A stretch of 64,000 bases of DNA, taken from positions 124,001 through 188,000 of the forward strand of contig NZ_JH815203.1 in NCBI RefSeq assembly GCF_000296465.1. The letters run 5' to 3'. Origin of the DNA: Barnesiella intestinihominis YIT 11860 (GTDB lineage: Bacteria; Bacteroidota; Bacteroidia; Bacteroidales; Barnesiellaceae). Below are positions 62,231 through 64,000 of the stretch, one piece after another. Both the position numbers and the translations under genes were made by a program. A model generated the notes under the pieces. The model was given only the letters and a program-made list of their open reading frames with translations, was not told where the DNA came from and did no database searches. Positions within the stretch are counted from its first letter, which is position 1, and the number at the start of each line of letters is the position of its first letter.

Positions 62231-64000
62231 TCATTCGCCGGCAGACGGTTCAAGTACGATGTGCGGACTGGCAAACAGGCTGGACAGGCTCGGGTATGTC
62301 GCATGATAAACCATGCCTCCGTCACCTGTGTAATGCAGTTCCACCTCGTCCGTGTACCAGTTAAACTCATATTCCTTGCGAAGCCGAAGTTCGTACTGGC
62401 CGTCGGCTGTTACGCTTACCGACCCGATACGGCTTCCGTTGCGGGTACGCTCGAAGGATACGAAAGCATCCTTCGGTATGTTTTGCACCACGCCGGCGGT
62501 ATTTTTATATTGAAGCGTCCCGGCAATCGATTGGTTCGACACACGGAAAGTCTTGGAATAATACACTACCCGGCTTTCATCGGACGAAATCACGATGTCC
62601 CCGGCACTTACGACGCTATTCACAAGGAACGGCAGGGTCTTGCGTTCCCCACGCTGACTGGAGGCAATATTGTCCGTGTTAGCAATATCATCCGTACCAT
62701 ATCGCCGTTCCGTCTCCCGCTTGGCATCCACGGTATAGACAAAACGCCCGGGAATCGTGGGATGCGCTTTCAGTTTGGTTCCGTCCAGTCTGTTTTCCGC
62801 AAGACGGCCGGCATCGATTTTCAGCATAGGCGCGTCGATATAGATTTCGAACGCTTGGCCGAAAGGATCCACCGACTTGTTGTCAAAACCGGCAAAGCTC
62901 GTCACATCGATGCCGATATCCACCCGCTGGTCGGGTTGATATGTCCATTCCAACGGGGTGACTTTTTCCGGTATGTCTGCCGGTATGGCACCGGATGCTA
63001 CCGTGCGGTCAGGCTCGTCGGCCTCTCCCTGCCAGTCGTTGTTGCCGTACTTCACGCGGGCTCCGAACCGGAACGGGGTGTAGTTGGCCAGCTCGAAAGT
63101 CGTACTGCGGTATGATCGGCCGCCATATATACCGGGATTATCCTCGTTTGCATCTTCCGGCAATACCGGTCCGAGCCGGTTGTCGTTGGAGGCGATGTGG
63201 ATCACCTCGGCGCTCCGGGCACGGTTGGTCTTCATGTAGATGGAATATCTTCCGGTACCTTGCGACGGGCTGCTCAAAACTTCAGTTCTCGGTTTGAACA
63301 TCAGCATACGGCCGCCTTGGGGATTGTTGGTCTGCCACCAATTGTTCGATTCATCGGGATAGAATTTGCAATCGAATGCAGTCACTCCGGCATCGGGTTC
63401 CTCACCGTCCTCGTAATAATCCAGGTATTGCGAGTAGAGCAGGAATTCGTCTTTGCCTTGCGCATTGGCAGGATTGTCGTTCCCTGTCCCTTGATCATTG
63501 TCGGACCTCTCTGCCAGCAGCATGTCAAACTGCACGTTGGCTCCTTTTTTCTGTGGAACCAGACGATAGTATATCACTTCATCTTGTACGCCCGAGCCTA
63601 CGGCATCGTATTTGTTCAGTCCCTGCACCGTGATGGATACGAGATTGGTGGAGTATTTGAACTTGCGCCGCATCGTTTCGAAATATTCGGCTTCGATATA
63701 GAGCGTGCCCTCGTAGCCGTTTTCCTGATTCAATATGTTCTCGAAATAGACACGCTGGACGCCGGGACCATCGGCCGTGTAGACAAATTTGTAATCCGGC
63801 TCTTTGCCTTGATAGACGGAAGAGATTTCACCGCTGCTGTACCAGTCATTGTCCGCCTCGCGCACCACGGGCAGTTCCATGCCCGAAGCGTTGCGGATAT
63901 CCAGATCGCCAACGGAAAGGTACACATTCATCGGGAACAGCTCCTTGGGACAGCTTTCGGGTATGGTGAACATGGCCGTAACATGGGCACGGTTGTTCTT
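62231..64000 (-). CDS. Large surface-type beta-rich protein, C-terminal part (partial)
   Basis: At least 589 codons; the frame is open to the right edge, so the N-terminus and any signal peptide are outside. Beta-rich with an Asn/Asp/Gly-rich linker (NDNQGTG-like, about 160-175 from the first Met) and TTFELANYTPFRFGARVKY. The C-terminal part (LRLRKEYEFNWYTDEVELHY) recalls surface anchor or fimbrial proteins of Bacteroidetes. I do not recognise the family. 71 bases before the DUF5106 gene, probably co-transcribed. Confidence 0.6.
   Translation of the reverse strand, partial: KNNRAHVTAMFTIPESCPKELFPMNVYLSVGDLDIRNASGMELPVVREADNDWYSSGEISSVYQGKEPDYKFVYTADGPGVQRVYFENILNQENGYEGTLYIEAEYFETMRRKFKYSTNLVSITVQGLNKYDAVGSGVQDEVIYYRLVPQKKGANVQFDMLLAERSDNDQGTGNDNPANAQGKDEFLLYSQYLDYYEDGEEPDAGVTAFDCKFYPDESNNWWQTNNPQGGRMLMFKPRTEVLSSPSQGTGRYSIYMKTNRARSAEVIHIASNDNRLGPVLPEDANEDNPGIYGGRSYRSTTFELANYTPFRFGARVKYGNNDWQGEADEPDRTVASGAIPADIPEKVTPLEWTYQPDQRVDIGIDVTSFAGFDNKSVDPFGQAFEIYIDAPMLKIDAGRLAENRLDGTKLKAHPTIPGRFVYTVDAKRETERRYGTDDIANTDNIASSQRGERKTLPFLVNSVVSAGDIVISSDESRVVYYSKTFRVSNQSIAGTLQYKNTAGVVQNIPKDAFVSFERTRNGSRIGSVSVTADGQYELRLRKEYEFNWYTDEVELHYTGDGGMVYHATYPSLSSLFASPHIVLEPSAGE

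Noticed and set aside
1-64000. CRISPR arrays, rRNA, complete insertion sequences
   Set aside because: I found no regularly spaced repeat series, no rRNA-like stretch and no transposase with terminal repeats.

Overview
The window comes from a Bacteroidales genome, most likely a gut or oral species. The evidence is the set of families present: SusC/SusD pairs, a FecR-type anti-sigma factor, a UpxY antiterminator, FISUMP and fimbrillin-type lipoproteins, and a histone H1-like protein. Many genes also carry the Bacteroidetes -7 promoter box TAnnTTTG. I cannot fix the genus. Base composition is visibly uneven: AT-rich up to about 34 kb, more balanced in the phage-like block (34-40 kb), mixed in the polysaccharide locus, and clearly GC-rich from about 60 kb to the right edge.

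Region 1 (1-7.5 kb) is mostly chromosomal housekeeping: the start of a GNAT acetyltransferase, sppA, lpxK, a TonB-dependent receptor and a GH20 hexosaminidase. Region 2 (7.6-22.8 kb) is a polysaccharide utilisation locus. It has an ECF sigma factor, a FecR anti-sigma factor, a SusC with an N-terminal STN signalling domain, SusD, surface lipoproteins, a GH27 alpha-galactosidase, two tandem DUF4091/GH123-like proteins, and a LamG protein with a T9SS-like C-terminus. A GalNAc- or galactose-containing glycan is the best guess for its substrate. Region 3 (22.8-32.3 kb) is a high-affinity potassium-uptake cluster. An NtrC-type activator precedes a good -24/-12 promoter, a 32-residue membrane peptide, kdpF, kdpABC, an outer-membrane barrel, a KdpD N-terminal half and a separate membrane histidine kinase. 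The cluster therefore looks sigma-54 controlled rather than KdpE controlled. Then come ung and a WG-repeat protein.

Region 4 (33.9-42.8 kb) is an integrated element and its scars: a divergent tyrosine integrase preceded by a 22-bp inverted repeat, small DNA-binding proteins, a DUF5675 protein, a terminase large subunit and one structural protein. No portal, capsid or tail gene is present. Next is an ATPase plus DUF4276 (TOPRIM-like) pair, a predicted anti-phage module, which lies between two copies of a ~41-bp direct repeat. A fimbrillin-like fragment follows.

Region 5 (42.8-59.2 kb) is a capsular/exopolysaccharide operon on the minus strand, transcribed from upxY at 58.7 kb to wecB at 42.8 kb. 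It encodes a WecA-like initiator, Wza and Wzc export proteins, a CpsB-type phosphatase, Wzx, a Wzy-like polymerase, and WecB, WecC and a WecG-family transferase. Upstream is a 224-bp segment bounded by 24-bp perfect inverted repeats. It carries one recognisable promoter that points away from the operon, so the locus was probably OFF in the sequenced state.

Region 6 (60-64 kb) is GC-rich: a tandem-HTH gene broken by a frameshift and an amber codon, a DUF5106-like thioredoxin-fold lipoprotein, and the 3' part of a large protein that runs off the window.
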